DNA from: Sulfitobacter marinus
GTDB lineage: Bacteria > Pseudomonadota > Alphaproteobacteria > Rhodobacterales > Rhodobacteraceae
Direction: 5' to 3'
Length of the DNA: 64,000 nt
Assembly (NCBI RefSeq): GCF_900116285.1
Contig: NZ_FPAJ01000003.1
Coordinates: 372,001 to 436,000 of the forward strand
A program made the translations under genes and the position numbers. The notes under the pieces were generated by a model. The model ran no database searches and was not told the DNA's origin. It was given only the letters and a program-made list of their open reading frames with translations. Shown here in pieces: positions 26,470 through 35,034 of the stretch (position 1 is the stretch's first letter; each line of letters starts with the position of its first letter).

Positions 26470-26490
26470 AGTATTCGTTGCATAAATACT
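26470..26490 (-). promoter_or_regulatory. Inverted repeat upstream of paaI-paaK, possible operator
   Basis: AGTATT (26470-26475) and AATACT (26485-26490) are separated by nine bases and lie 27 bases upstream of the paaI start codon. The position suits a repressor of the paa unit, but I cannot name the protein that binds it. Confidence 0.3.
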
Positions 26491-26560
26491 GTAACGCTTT
26501 CAAGGTATTTCATCTGACATAATGCTTGATTTGAGCGGTGATCGACGCAACTGTCAAAGT

Positions 26561-26911
26561 ATGACGTTGCACTTACACCACTCAAACATCAAAAATGACC
26601 GCACGCCCGAGCAAGTTGCGTTTCACCGAACCGAGCTATCCCCGATATTATCACTCTACGGCCGTATGGTTGCGGCGGGTGAATGGCGTGATTACGGCAT
26701 TTCCTGCCTGCAGGATGTCGCAATATTTTCCGTGTTTCGCCGGACGGCGGAAATGCCGCTGTATCGTATCGAAAAGCGGCCCAAGCTGCGGCTAAAGCAG
26801 GGAATGTATTCCGTGCTGGGGCCTAACGGGCAGGTATTGCGCCGCGGGCAGGAGCTAGGCGCGGTTTTGCGTGTACTCGAGCGCAAGCTGATACGTGCGA
26901 TCGACAACTAG
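26561..26911 (+). CDS. DUF2794 family protein
   Basis: The ATG at 26561 gives 116 residues beginning MTLHLHHSNIKND. The core VAFHRTELSPILSLYGRMVA, then AAGEWRDYGISCLQDVAIFSVF and ASFxIxK-like YRIEKRPKLRLKQGMYSVL matches the alphaproteobacterial DUF2794 family. It is rich in Arg and Lys, has no signal peptide, and its function is unknown. It is divergent from paaI and converges with the NlpC/P60 gene, with 30 bases between the ends. An upstream in-frame start would add 13 residues without a clear ribosome binding site. Confidence 0.9.
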   Translation: MTLHLHHSNIKNDRTPEQVAFHRTELSPILSLYGRMVAAGEWRDYGISCLQDVAIFSVFRRTAEMPLYRIEKRPKLRLKQGMYSVLGPNGQVLRRGQELGAVLRVLERKLIRAIDN

Positions 26912-26941
26912 CGCTGTTCTTGGTCGACAGGGACTATGGAT

Positions 26942-27739
26942 TTAAGGCCATTTGGAAGACGCGATGCGTTTGTGTCCCGTCATGGCACCGTCCGTTTTGG
27001 CGATCCGTTCAATCGCTGCCGAGATTGGTTCCAGTGTTACGGCCATCTTATGCGCGTTTGCGTGGATCAACAGATCAGGCTCTAGCACCAGCGCGATATG
27101 GCCTTTCCAGCACAGAAAATCGCCCCGTTTGAAATCGTTTCCCGGCGGTAGATGTGTGCCAAGTTGCTGTAATTGATGATCGCTATCGCCGGGGCAAGCG
27201 ATTCTGCAGGCAAGGCAGGCCGCCTGCACAAGACCCGAGCAATCAATCCCCCAGCGGCTGTTTCCGCCCCAAAGATAGGGCGTGCCCAGAAACTGCTCGG
27301 CAACATTGCCTAAATCGGATGCAACAGTTCCGACCGGGTTGAGATGTTGCATGGGGATATAGCCCAGTGCGGTCCGCGCAAAATTGTCTTGGTATCCCAG
27401 AACCCTGATCTGGCTGCCAAAGCTAAGCGATATTTGATCGGGGGATTTGAAATCGGGTTTAAGATACGCGTGGGTGGCGGGCGCGCTCACCGTATGCGTG
27501 GGCTGCACCTGCGCCCCGATTGAGCGGGTGGAAACATACCCGCAATAGCCGTCTTTGCCGAGTTGGACATAAGACCAACCGTCCATCTTGGCCAGAACGG
27601 TAAGATGGTCGCCGTAAATCGCCTGACGATCGCGCTGCCCGCCCGGGACACGGCATAGATCGGTGACAGGGGTGATGATCTGGCCGGGTTCGTCTTGGCT
27701 AACAAGAGAGGGATCAGGGGTCAGGCGAAAGTCGGTCAT
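26942..27739 (-). CDS. NlpC/P60 family cell-wall endopeptidase with SH3-like domains
   Basis: The protein has 265 residues. The N-terminal part up to about residue 135 looks like two bacterial SH3 domains (YGDHLTVLAKMDGWSYVQL, AYLKPDFKSPDQISLSFGS). The C-terminal NlpC/P60 domain has Cys167 (WGIDCSGLVQ), His214 (KGHIALV) and His226/Asn228 (LIHANAH), the papain-like catalytic set. Such enzymes cut gamma-D-glutamyl-diamino acid bonds in murein stem peptides. No signal peptide is visible, so it may act on recycled muropeptides in the cytoplasm. It overlaps the aminopeptidase stop by 4 bases. Confidence 0.93.
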   Translation of the reverse strand: MTDFRLTPDPSLVSQDEPGQIITPVTDLCRVPGGQRDRQAIYGDHLTVLAKMDGWSYVQLGKDGYCGYVSTRSIGAQVQPTHTVSAPATHAYLKPDFKSPDQISLSFGSQIRVLGYQDNFARTALGYIPMQHLNPVGTVASDLGNVAEQFLGTPYLWGGNSRWGIDCSGLVQAACLACRIACPGDSDHQLQQLGTHLPPGNDFKRGDFLCWKGHIALVLEPDLLIHANAHKMAVTLEPISAAIERIAKTDGAMTGHKRIASSKWP

Positions 27740-29118
27740 TGGTGGAAGAGTGTTTCAATAGCTGAGAATATGGCGCGGTTGGCTTGGCCTACCCCGCCTT
27801 TGGGGCGCGCGGGGGCCGCGGTGGGCTGCCAGCCATAGATATCAAAATGCGCGTAAGGGCTGTCTGTCACAAAGCGGCGCAAGAATAACGCGGCAGTGAT
27901 ACAGCCAGCGAAACCGCCCGAAGGCGCATTATCAAGGTCCGCAACACCCGGTTCAATCATCGCTTCATAGGGCGTGTGAAAGGGCATGCGCCAAACGGGA
28001 TCTGCGTGGGTTTCCGCGGTGCTCTCCAGAGTTGAAACAAAGGTCTGGCTGTCACTGAAATAGGGCGCAAGGTCGGGGCCTACGGCAACGCGAGCCGCCC
28101 CCGTCAGGGTTGCCATTGAAATGATCTGATCCGGTTTTTCCTCGTCCGCGAGGGCAAGGGCATCGGCTAAAACCAAACGGCCTTCGGCATCGGTATTGTT
28201 AATCTCGACCGTGAGCCCCTTGCGCGATGTCAGGATATCCTGCGGCCGGAACGAATTGGACGAGACGGAATTTTCCACGGCGGGGATCAAAACCCGCAGT
28301 TGGATTTTCATGCCACTGGCCATGATCATATGGGCCAAGCCCAAGACAGTGGCGGCACCGCCCATGTCCTTTTTCATCAGGCCCATGGACGCGGCTGGTT
28401 TCAGGTTCAGCCCGCCGGTGTCAAAGCAAACGCCCTTTCCGACCAAGGTGACTTTCTTGCCGGTTTTTCCCCAACGCATGTCAATCAGGCGCGGCGCACG
28501 GTTTGCGGCGCGGCCGACCGCGTGGATCATCGGCAGGTTTTGCGTCAGCAGTTCCTCGCCGGTGATGACATTGATATCTGCGCCATGGGTTTTCGCGAGA
28601 TCACGCGCCGCTTGTTCAAGGTCCGGAGGCCCCATGTCGGAGGCGGGTGTGTTGATCAGATCGCGGGTCAGCATTTCGCCGTCTGCAATCGTGGTCAGCA
28701 GATCGGCATTCACCCCATCCGGGGCGATCAGTTCAGCCTTCATAGGGGGGGACGTCTTATAGCGGTCAAAGCGATAGGACGAAAGCAACCAGCCTAAGGT
28801 TTCGTTTGCCAATGTGGTTGCCGGCAAATTTGTTTTTAGCCGATAGGTGCCTTTGGGCAGTTTCGCGGCGGCACCAGCAAGGTGAAAGCGCCCCCGTTGT
28901 CGCGATGTTTCATTGCCATATCCGGCAATAGCCATCTGGGCGGCTCCATCAATGGCCGGAACAACCAACGCCTGGCCCAACGCGCCGGTGAAATTATTTG
29001 CTTCAACCCACTTGGATACAGGCGCAGCTTGGCCGCTCAGCCAAGCGTCAAGCTGGTCCTCGGCCACGAGGTGCAGCGGAACGGCATGAGATTTCGGATC
29101 AGCGAATTTTGCGGGCAT
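27736..29118 (-). CDS. Leucyl aminopeptidase family protein (M17)
   Basis: From the ATG at 29116-29118 the protein has 460 residues. The M17 di-zinc site is clear: VGKGVCFDTGGLNLKP with the first metal and Lys residues, then KKDMGGAA, and the signature NTDAEGRLVLADALA. The N-terminal macro-like domain is variable, as is normal in M17. The enzyme releases N-terminal residues from peptides in the cytoplasm. The pairing with a cytoplasmic NlpC/P60 hydrolase by a 4-base overlap suggests a joint role in murein peptide recycling, which is inference. An in-frame ATG at 29145 is an alternative start. Confidence 0.94.
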   Translation of the reverse strand: MPAKFADPKSHAVPLHLVAEDQLDAWLSGQAAPVSKWVEANNFTGALGQALVVPAIDGAAQMAIAGYGNETSRQRGRFHLAGAAAKLPKGTYRLKTNLPATTLANETLGWLLSSYRFDRYKTSPPMKAELIAPDGVNADLLTTIADGEMLTRDLINTPASDMGPPDLEQAARDLAKTHGADINVITGEELLTQNLPMIHAVGRAANRAPRLIDMRWGKTGKKVTLVGKGVCFDTGGLNLKPAASMGLMKKDMGGAATVLGLAHMIMASGMKIQLRVLIPAVENSVSSNSFRPQDILTSRKGLTVEINNTDAEGRLVLADALALADEEKPDQIISMATLTGAARVAVGPDLAPYFSDSQTFVSTLESTAETHADPVWRMPFHTPYEAMIEPGVADLDNAPSGGFAGCITAALFLRRFVTDSPYAHFDIYGWQPTAAPARPKGGVGQANRAIFSAIETLFHQ

Positions 29119-29185
29119 AGGGGTACTTTCTTGGACATGCAGCATGGGCTGCAGCCTAGTCGTATCGCGGCCAGCCGCAAGCCCG

Positions 29186-29563
29186 TCAGATTGACATATC
29201 CTGCGTATCCCAGATGGCAGTCAATGAACGTTCGCCCACGCGAACAAGCCGCGTCAGCGTCGCGGCAATGGCCACTTCGTCATTCTGGTCGATTGATTGC
29301 ATGACATCGGTGGCAACGGCTGCAAGTTTTTGCAAACCCACCTGTTCGGCAATGGCGATCAAGGATCGGCTGTTTTTGCGCAGTTCCAGCCAATCGGATG
29401 TGCGGTACAGGCGATCACAATGCGAGATACGCAGCGCCAGCTCCTCCATCGCGCGGCACACCACGTCTTCAGCGTCGGCTTCGCCCAGTTGCTTGTAAAG
29501 CGTGCCTAGCCTTTCTTGGTCTACGCAGACCTGTTCGGTCGGCCGCATTTGCAGAACTTGCAT
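29186..29563 (-). CDS. Hypothetical small helical protein
   Basis: From the ATG at 29561-29563 (MQVLQMRPTEQVC) the product has 125 residues, nearly all predicted helical, with no signal peptide. GGGGTGA lies just upstream as a possible ribosome binding site. The size and pattern (ALRISHCDRLYRTSDWLELRKN, KLAAVATDVMQSI) recall a four-helix histidine-phosphotransfer fold, but I cannot point to a convincing phospho-His context, so this is only a suggestion. It is separated by 67 bases from the aminopeptidase gene on the same strand and is divergent from carbonic anhydrase. Confidence 0.72.
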   Translation of the reverse strand: MQVLQMRPTEQVCVDQERLGTLYKQLGEADAEDVVCRAMEELALRISHCDRLYRTSDWLELRKNSRSLIAIAEQVGLQKLAAVATDVMQSIDQNDEVAIAATLTRLVRVGERSLTAIWDTQDMSI

Positions 29564-29710
29564 TTTATCACCCCGTAAAAATGTCCCCACGACGGGCCAG
29601 TTGTATGTGATAACCTGTGTTCAAATGGTTGAGGCCGAAGCGCGTTTTTGCTCGAATGTGATGCAAATTCAGTGTAGTTACGGCAAGACTAAAAAGGATT
29701 GAGCTGTATT

Positions 29711-30361
29711 ATGGACAACGCGAAACCCCTGCCGTCTTATCTGGCGCAAAGATATCATGGTTGGAAAGCAACCACTTATGCGGAAAACCAGGCGTGGTAC
29801 CGCCGTCTTGCCAGCGACGGTCAGCATCCGCGTGCGATGGTTATTTCCTGTTGTGATAGCCGCGTTCATGTCACCTCGATTTTTGGTGCGGATCAGGGCG
29901 AATTCTTTATTCATCGTAATATCGCGAACCTGGTGCCTGCATTCAGCCCCGATGGCCAGCAGCACGGGACGTCCGCGGCCGTGGAATATGCTGTACAATC
30001 CCTCAAGGTGGCACATCTGATTGTGTTGGGGCATTCCAGCTGCGGCGGTGTGCAAGGCTGCATTGACATGTGTCAGGGCAAAGCGCCGCAACTGGATGAA
30101 AAAAGCAGTTTCGTTGGCCGTTGGATGGATATCCTGCGCCCGAAATACGAGATTGTCGCCGACATCAAGGACCGCGAAGAGCAGGCGCGCCAGCTTGAAA
30201 AACAAGCTGTTATGACGTCGCTTGAGAACTTGATGACCTTTCCGTGGGTCGCGGACAAGGTCAAGGAAGGCAAGCTGACGCTGCACGGGTTGTGGACCGA
30301 TATCGGCGAAGGCGGGCTTGAGTGTTACAGCGCGGACAAGGAGCTCTTCCTGCCAGTCTAA
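29711..30361 (+). CDS. Beta-class carbonic anhydrase
   Basis: It hydrates CO2 to bicarbonate with a zinc ion. At 216 residues it fits the beta class. The zinc ligands are Cys48, His108 and Cys111 (SCCDSRV, LGHSSCGG), with the Asp50/Arg52-type dyad in CDSR. IHRNIANLVPAFSPDG and GTSAAVEYAV complete the fold. The ATG at 29711 follows AAAAAGGA. Such enzymes supply bicarbonate to carboxylases. The NYN nuclease gene follows in the same direction after 74 bases. Confidence 0.96.
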   Translation: MDNAKPLPSYLAQRYHGWKATTYAENQAWYRRLASDGQHPRAMVISCCDSRVHVTSIFGADQGEFFIHRNIANLVPAFSPDGQQHGTSAAVEYAVQSLKVAHLIVLGHSSCGGVQGCIDMCQGKAPQLDEKSSFVGRWMDILRPKYEIVADIKDREEQARQLEKQAVMTSLENLMTFPWVADKVKEGKLTLHGLWTDIGEGGLECYSADKELFLPV

Positions 30362-30435
30362 CGGCGATCGGCAAGAAGTAACCGGTACATATTTTTACAC
30401 TTGTGTGAAAACGCGCAGGGTGATTTTCTCGCGTT

Positions 30436-31032
30436 ATGATTGTATCGATTGTATTGTTTCTCGCCTCCTTGGGCGGCATCGCAGTATCGATGTCGTCCAC
30501 AGCGTTGTCAGACCTTATTCTGATAGCAGGGCCCTGTTGCGTCGCCAGTATCGTCATCTTGTTTGTCGAAATGTGGAAATGGGCCGCGCGGCAGGCTGCT
30601 TCGAGGGCCAGATCCATTGTGATTGACGGCTCAAACGTGATGTATTGGCAAGATGGCACACCGCGCATCGAATGCGTGAAAGAAGTCGTATGTCATTTGA
30701 CCGATTTGGGGTTCAGGCCCAAAGTGATTTTTGATGCGAATGCTGGCTATCTGTTTTCAGGGAAACATTGTGACGACAGGGCGATGAGTAAATTTCTACG
30801 TCTGCCCGTCGTAAACATCATGGTTGTGCCAAAAGGCAAGCCCGCAGACCCATTTATCCTTGTTGCCGCTCGAGAGATGGGCGCTGATATTGTCACGAAC
30901 GACCGGTTTCGTGACTGGGTGAAAGATTTCCCCGAAGTGCACGAAGCCGGACATCTTATCAAAGGCAAATACAGACGGGGTGAAGTTTGGCTTGACCTCA
31001 CCGTTGATGAAGCCGGCCAACAGGCAGCATAG
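30436..31032 (+). CDS. Membrane-anchored NYN-domain ribonuclease (Zc3h12a-like)
   Basis: Of 198 residues, 1-48 form two hydrophobic segments (MIVSIVLFLASLGG; LSDLILIAGPCCVASIVILF), and 58-190 form a NYN/PIN-type nuclease. The acidic residues are Asp64 (VIDGSNVMYW), Asp100 (VIFDANAGYLF), Asp138 (KPADPFIL) and Asp156 (IVTNDRFRDW). The last motif is the ND(R)(F/Y)RD of the Zc3h12a/regnase group. The domain probably faces the cytoplasm next to the membrane and would cut RNA; the target is unknown. It ends 97 bases before the converging asd gene, with a terminator between. Confidence 0.87.
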   Translation: MIVSIVLFLASLGGIAVSMSSTALSDLILIAGPCCVASIVILFVEMWKWAARQAASRARSIVIDGSNVMYWQDGTPRIECVKEVVCHLTDLGFRPKVIFDANAGYLFSGKHCDDRAMSKFLRLPVVNIMVVPKGKPADPFILVAAREMGADIVTNDRFRDWVKDFPEVHEAGHLIKGKYRRGEVWLDLTVDEAGQQAA

Positions 31033-31075
31033 TTCTGATCGCAAAGCGGATGACGCGACCACGCGTTCACGACAT

Positions 31076-31106
31076 GAAAAAGGGCCCGCGAGAGATGCGA
31101 GCCCTT
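31076..31106 (-). terminator. Rho-independent terminator of asd
   Basis: On the minus strand AAGGGCTCGC and GCGGGCCCTT form an imperfect stem around a seven-base loop, followed by a T run. It lies 23 bases after the asd stop and may also slow transcripts arriving from the NYN gene on the plus strand. Confidence 0.8.
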
Positions 31107-31128
31107 GATCAATAGATAGCTTTGGCGC

Positions 31129-32151
31129 TTAGCCTTTTTTCAGCACTTCGCGGCCCAGCAGTTCGGCGATCTGTACCGCGTTCAGTGCGGCACCCTTGCG
31201 CAGGTTGTCGCTAACGCACCACAGGTTGATGCCGTTATCGATTGTGCTGTCTTGGCGGATGCGGCTGATGAACGTGGCGAAATCGCCTGCACATTCGACG
31301 GGTGTGACATATCCACCGTCTTCGCGCTTGTCGATCACCATGATGCCGGGGGATTCGCGCAGGATGTCGCGGGCCTCGTTTTCATCCAAGTGATCTTCGA
31401 ATTCGATGTTGATCGATTCGGCGTGGCCCACAAAGACAGGAACGCGCACGCAAGTGGCGGTCACTTTGATTTTAGGGTCGACGATTTTCTTCGTCTCGAC
31501 CACCATCTTCCATTCTTCTTTCGTGTCACCGCTGTCCATGAAGACGTCGATATGCGGGATCACGTTGAATGCAATCTGCTTGGTGAACTTGGTTGCAGGC
31601 TTGTCATCGGTCGGGTTGTAGATCGATTTGGTCTGATCCCACAGCTCGTCCATGCCGTCTTTACCGGCACCGGACACCGACTGATAGGTGGACACGACAA
31701 CGCGTTTGATCGTGGCGCGGTCATGGAGCGGCTTGAGGGCTACAACCATCTGCGCGGTCGAACAATTGGGGTTCGCAATGATGTTTTTCTTGGAATAATC
31801 GTGAATTGCCTGCGGGTTTACCTCAGGCACGATCAGCGGAATATCCGCATCATAGCGGTACAGCGATGAGTTATCGATGACCACGCAGCCCGCTTTCGCA
31901 GCCTTGGGAGCGTATTTTTTGGTCGCCTCGGACCCGACGGCGAACAGCGCCATATCCCAGCCCGTAAAATCGAACGCATCAAGGTCTTTCGTCTTGAGTG
32001 TCTTATCGCCAAAGCTGACTTCGGATCCCATAGATTTGCGCGAGGCAAGTGCCACGATCTCATCCACAGGGAAGTGGCGCTCGGCCAGAATGTTCAGCAT
32101 TTCACGGCCCACATTACCAGTGGCACCCGCGATGACGACGCGATAACCCAT
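31129..32151 (-). CDS. asd: Aspartate-semialdehyde dehydrogenase
   Basis: It reduces aspartyl phosphate to aspartate semialdehyde with NADPH, leading to lysine, diaminopimelate, threonine and methionine. At 340 residues it is a normal length. The Rossmann motif VIAGATGNVGREM is at 5-17, the active-site cysteine is in NPNCSTAQMV, and the family pattern QSVSGAGKDGMDEL and CVRVPVFVGHAESINIEF (with the catalytic His) are present. It stands alone with its own terminator and is preceded, after 76 bases, by the MFS gene end. Confidence 0.98.
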   Translation of the reverse strand: MGYRVVIAGATGNVGREMLNILAERHFPVDEIVALASRKSMGSEVSFGDKTLKTKDLDAFDFTGWDMALFAVGSEATKKYAPKAAKAGCVVIDNSSLYRYDADIPLIVPEVNPQAIHDYSKKNIIANPNCSTAQMVVALKPLHDRATIKRVVVSTYQSVSGAGKDGMDELWDQTKSIYNPTDDKPATKFTKQIAFNVIPHIDVFMDSGDTKEEWKMVVETKKIVDPKIKVTATCVRVPVFVGHAESINIEFEDHLDENEARDILRESPGIMVIDKREDGGYVTPVECAGDFATFISRIRQDSTIDNGINLWCVSDNLRKGAALNAVQIAELLGREVLKKG

Positions 32152-32227
32152 CTTAAAACTCCAATACTAAAATGTGATGGTGCGCGCCTCTTATACCGCT
32201 TGGGGCTGCGGGGAAAGGGGGTGCGCG

Positions 32228-33403
32228 TTAATGGGCCGTATCGCGTGAAAACAGATAGACCAACAACCCTGCGGCCATCATCCCTGCGAACAAGGTGAAA
32301 ATCACGACATAGGGTGCTTGGGCCGTGACCGCGGGTTGGCTGGCCGCAAAGGCGCGCCCCGACAGGAACTGCGCGACACCGACGCCGCCAATGCTGCACA
32401 GGTTCAACAGCGTCATGCCCCGCCCGATCAACTGAGGCGGCAGAAAGCTGCGCCCGTGCGCGATGATTACGGCATAGGTTGCGCCGAAAAAGCCGATTGC
32501 TGCCATCAGCAACGTTGCTAGTATCAAACCGCTTGCCGGGAAAAAAATCAGTCCCAACAACGCCAATAGGTTCAGGCTGGTCCCCCCGATCACGACCCAT
32601 TTGGTGCTGCCCATTATCCGGTCAAGCGGGCCATAGGCAAAGGTGCCCGCGACCATGGCCGCGCCCATTAGTAACGTCGCCAAACCAATTTGATGCGCAT
32701 CTGCGCCAAAGACGTCTTCGAAATAGGGACCGATCCAAAGCCCGCGCAGCGCGCCCACTTGGGCATAGCTGACCGACATGATCGGAAAAATGAACCACAA
32801 CGCCTTGATCTTGAAAACCGCCAAAAGGCTGCCGCGCGCCTCGCCCTCGGGGGTGGCGGGGTCGCGCACGACGGCCCAAATGCCAATCGCGGTCAGGCTG
32901 GTGATCGCGCACAGCCCCCAAAGCGACGCGCGCCAGCCGATTGTTTCAGCGGCAATGGCCATCGGATACGAGGCGACAAGATTACCAAATGTCCCGATGC
33001 CGACCATGACAGACGCGAGAACTACGAAACGCGCAGGCGGGTATTCGCGGGCAAAGATATAGTAAGACGCCATCAGAACCGGCGCACAGCCGATGCCGAT
33101 CAACGCCATCGCAATATGGATATGCAGGGGCACCGTCGCCAGCGCAAATACTGCCGCGCCGCCACCACCACCCACCAGCAAAAGGGCAGCCGCCGTCCGG
33201 CGTGGCCCGACGGTATCCAGCGCCCAGCCGACGGGAAGCTGCATGGCCGCAAAAGCAAAGAACCATAGCCCCGAGGCAAAGGCGAGATCCTCTGGCCCTG
33301 CGCCGATATCTGATCTGAGCGCGGGTGTCAGGACGGCCAGAAAGGCGCGAAAAAACTGGCTAAGCACATAGCCGAGGCCCAGCAGGGCGATGCCGCGTTT
33401 CAT
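32228..33403 (-). CDS. Major facilitator superfamily transporter
   Basis: From the ATG at 33401-33403 (MKRGIALLGLGYVLSQFFRA) the protein has 391 residues and about 12 membrane helices. ASGLWFFAFAAMQLPVGWAL and DTVGPRR form the motif A loop between helices 2 and 3. It resembles the glycerol-3-phosphate/sugar-acid type of MFS carriers only in general shape; the substrate is unknown. Its start overlaps the stop of the HpaI-type aldolase gene by 4 bases (ATGA), so carrier and aldolase are coupled, which suggests the carrier may import the aldolase pathway's substrate. Confidence 0.9.
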   Translation of the reverse strand: MKRGIALLGLGYVLSQFFRAFLAVLTPALRSDIGAGPEDLAFASGLWFFAFAAMQLPVGWALDTVGPRRTAAALLLVGGGGGAAVFALATVPLHIHIAMALIGIGCAPVLMASYYIFAREYPPARFVVLASVMVGIGTFGNLVASYPMAIAAETIGWRASLWGLCAITSLTAIGIWAVVRDPATPEGEARGSLLAVFKIKALWFIFPIMSVSYAQVGALRGLWIGPYFEDVFGADAHQIGLATLLMGAAMVAGTFAYGPLDRIMGSTKWVVIGGTSLNLLALLGLIFFPASGLILATLLMAAIGFFGATYAVIIAHGRSFLPPQLIGRGMTLLNLCSIGGVGVAQFLSGRAFAASQPAVTAQAPYVVIFTLFAGMMAAGLLVYLFSRDTAH

Positions 33404-34176
33404 TTGAGGGTATTTTTCCATTTGGTGGCCAGAGACTGCGCGGCGTGGCTGAGCATTAGGATGTCAGCCCCAACGGCAACAAAACGCGCGCCAGCCTGGA
33501 TCGCGGCTTGGGTCATTTCATCATCTGTCGACAGGATGCCAGCCGCTTTGCCAGTGGCATCAATCTTGGCAATGGCCCCGGTAATTGCAGCCAGCACATC
33601 TGGATGCGCGGCGTTGCCCATATGCCCCATATCGGCGGCGAGATCAGCGGGACCGATGAACACGCCGTCGATCCCGTCGACTGCAAGGATATCATCGAGA
33701 TTCTCAAGGCCTTTGCGGTTCTCCACCTGTACCAGCAGGCAAATCTGTTCGTTTGCGGTCAGCCCGTAATCAGCGATCTGCGAAAACCGTGCTGCGCGGG
33801 ATATAGCATAGCCGACACCGCGATCACCGTGCGGCGGATAGGTGACGTCACGCACGAGCTGTCTGGCGTGATCGGCAGTATCGACCATGGGTACCAAGAC
33901 TGTCTGCGACCCGGCATCAAGGATTTGTTTGATCAGATATGTCTCGCCAATCGGGACGCGCACGACCGGATGGCTGGACGACGCTTCGAGCACCTGAAGC
34001 TGCGCGAGGATGGACCGCAGATCGTTGGGGGAGTGTTCGCCATCGATCACCAGCCAGTCAAAGCCCGCTGTTCCCATCAGCTCCGCGCTATAGGGATCGG
34101 CAAGCGCAAGCCAGCAGCCGAAAACCGTTTCGCCATCTTTGAGCGCTTGCTTGAAAGGGTTGTGAGGGGCTGGCAT
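33400..34176 (-). CDS. HpcH/HpaI family aldolase (2-keto-3-deoxy acid aldolase type)
   Basis: From the ATG at 34174-34176 the protein has 258 residues. It is a class II metal-dependent aldolase of the HpcH/HpaI family: DWLVIDGEHSPND with the catalytic His, VVRVP with the substrate Arg, QVENRKGLENLDDIL with the metal Glu, and VFIGPADLAADMG with the metal Asp. Members cleave 4-hydroxy-2-oxoheptanedioate or 2-keto-3-deoxy sugar acids to pyruvate and an aldehyde. Coupling to an MFS carrier suggests an uptake-plus-cleavage module; the natural substrate is not visible. Confidence 0.93.
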   Translation of the reverse strand: MPAPHNPFKQALKDGETVFGCWLALADPYSAELMGTAGFDWLVIDGEHSPNDLRSILAQLQVLEASSSHPVVRVPIGETYLIKQILDAGSQTVLVPMVDTADHARQLVRDVTYPPHGDRGVGYAISRAARFSQIADYGLTANEQICLLVQVENRKGLENLDDILAVDGIDGVFIGPADLAADMGHMGNAAHPDVLAAITGAIAKIDATGKAAGILSTDDEMTQAAIQAGARFVAVGADILMLSHAAQSLATKWKNTLK

Positions 34177-34238
34177 GGTCGTGTTCCTTGGCACTGTTTC
34201 ACGCGCACCCTAGGGGGATGAACTGACTACTGTCCAGT

Positions 34239-34292
34239 GGGGGCGCTGCCCCCGCCGCCTTTTGGCGGCTCCCCCGGAGTTTATTTGGCAAA
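34239..34292. repeat. GC-rich hairpin repeat with GGAGTTTATTTGGCAAA tail
   Basis: Two GC-rich hairpins, GGGGGCGCTGCCCCC (34239-34253) and GCCGCC/GGCGGC (34254-34269), are followed by CCCCCGGAGTTTATTTGG and CAAA. The last 17 bases (34276-34292) recur, inverted, at 1261-1277. The element lies between the aldolase and the winged-helix gene and may end transcription. Confidence 0.55.
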
Positions 34293-34302
34293 ATGAACAG
34301 GC

Positions 34303-35034
34303 TTAAAGAACCTTGATCACGTCCTTGTCGATGGCCAGCATATAGCCACGGCGGGCGATATTTTTGACCAGCAGTTCCGAAACGATCTGATTGCCAAGGG
34401 TGTCGCGCAGCCGCTTGATCCGGGTGGCACCTGCCGCTTCGTCGCAGTCCGAGGCGTTGCGGCCCGATATCACCCCTTCGATTTCCGAGCCTGACAGAAC
34501 GTCATCATCCATCCGCGCCTCGGCCAACACGGACATTGTTTCCATTGCTGCGGCTGTCAGTTTGAAGCCAAGGTTGTTGAGGTAGACGGTGTTTTCCTCG
34601 CGGCTGATGAGCAGGGAGTTTACCTGAATACCAACGCGTTCGATCTGGGCCATGCGGCGGTTGAAGCCGATGAGCATGATGAGAAAAACGAGTGCTGCGA
34701 TCAGCATTGCCGTGGCAAACACAAGCAAGACGATGATGACAACGCGGTAGCTGGCCAGTGTTTCTGAAAACGCGGTGCCCGATTGTGCGAGGATTTCAAG
34801 CAGTTTAATTTCGGCTTGGGTGGTCAGGTCATCGTTCTCGACAAAGATGCGTTCGACCTGAGCATTAAAGGCGTCTGCTTCGGGCAGCGCCCATAGCAAC
34901 AGGCCGACACCGATCAGTAAGATCAGCACAACGGCGGCAATGCCACCACCAACAAACCGGCCACCGGTGCGGCGCATCTTAGAAGCGGAGGAAGTTTGGT
35001 CCGGCACTGTCTTTCCTTTGGGCAAGTCCGTCAT
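34303..35034 (-). CDS. Two-helix membrane protein with C-terminal OmpR-type winged-helix domain
   Basis: Of 243 residues, 31-50 and 98-124 are hydrophobic helices, with about 47 residues between them that would face the periplasm. The C-terminal 115 residues read like the effector domain of OmpR/PhoB regulators: LISREENTVYLNNLGFKLT, then AAAMETMSVLAE, and RIKRLRDTLGNQIVSELL followed by IARRGYMLA, the usual LRxKLG...xxGxGYxL wing. There is no receiver domain. An ATG at 34977 is an alternative start that would avoid the 56-base overlap with the upstream gene. It may be a one-component, membrane-bound transcription factor; ligand and targets are unknown. Confidence 0.8.
   Translation of the reverse strand: MTDLPKGKTVPDQTSSASKMRRTGGRFVGGGIAAVVLILLIGVGLLLWALPEADAFNAQVERIFVENDDLTTQAEIKLLEILAQSGTAFSETLASYRVVIIVLLVFATAMLIAALVFLIMLIGFNRRMAQIERVGIQVNSLLISREENTVYLNNLGFKLTAAAMETMSVLAEARMDDDVLSGSEIEGVISGRNASDCDEAAGATRIKRLRDTLGNQIVSELLVKNIARRGYMLAIDKDVIKVL

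Noticed and set aside
30385..30412. Imperfect inverted repeat TTTTTACACTTGTGTGAAAA, with similar stretches near 37970 and 61553
   Set aside because: The three sites share CACA/TGTG-like half sites but differ in spacing and context, so a common regulator site is not supported from this window alone.
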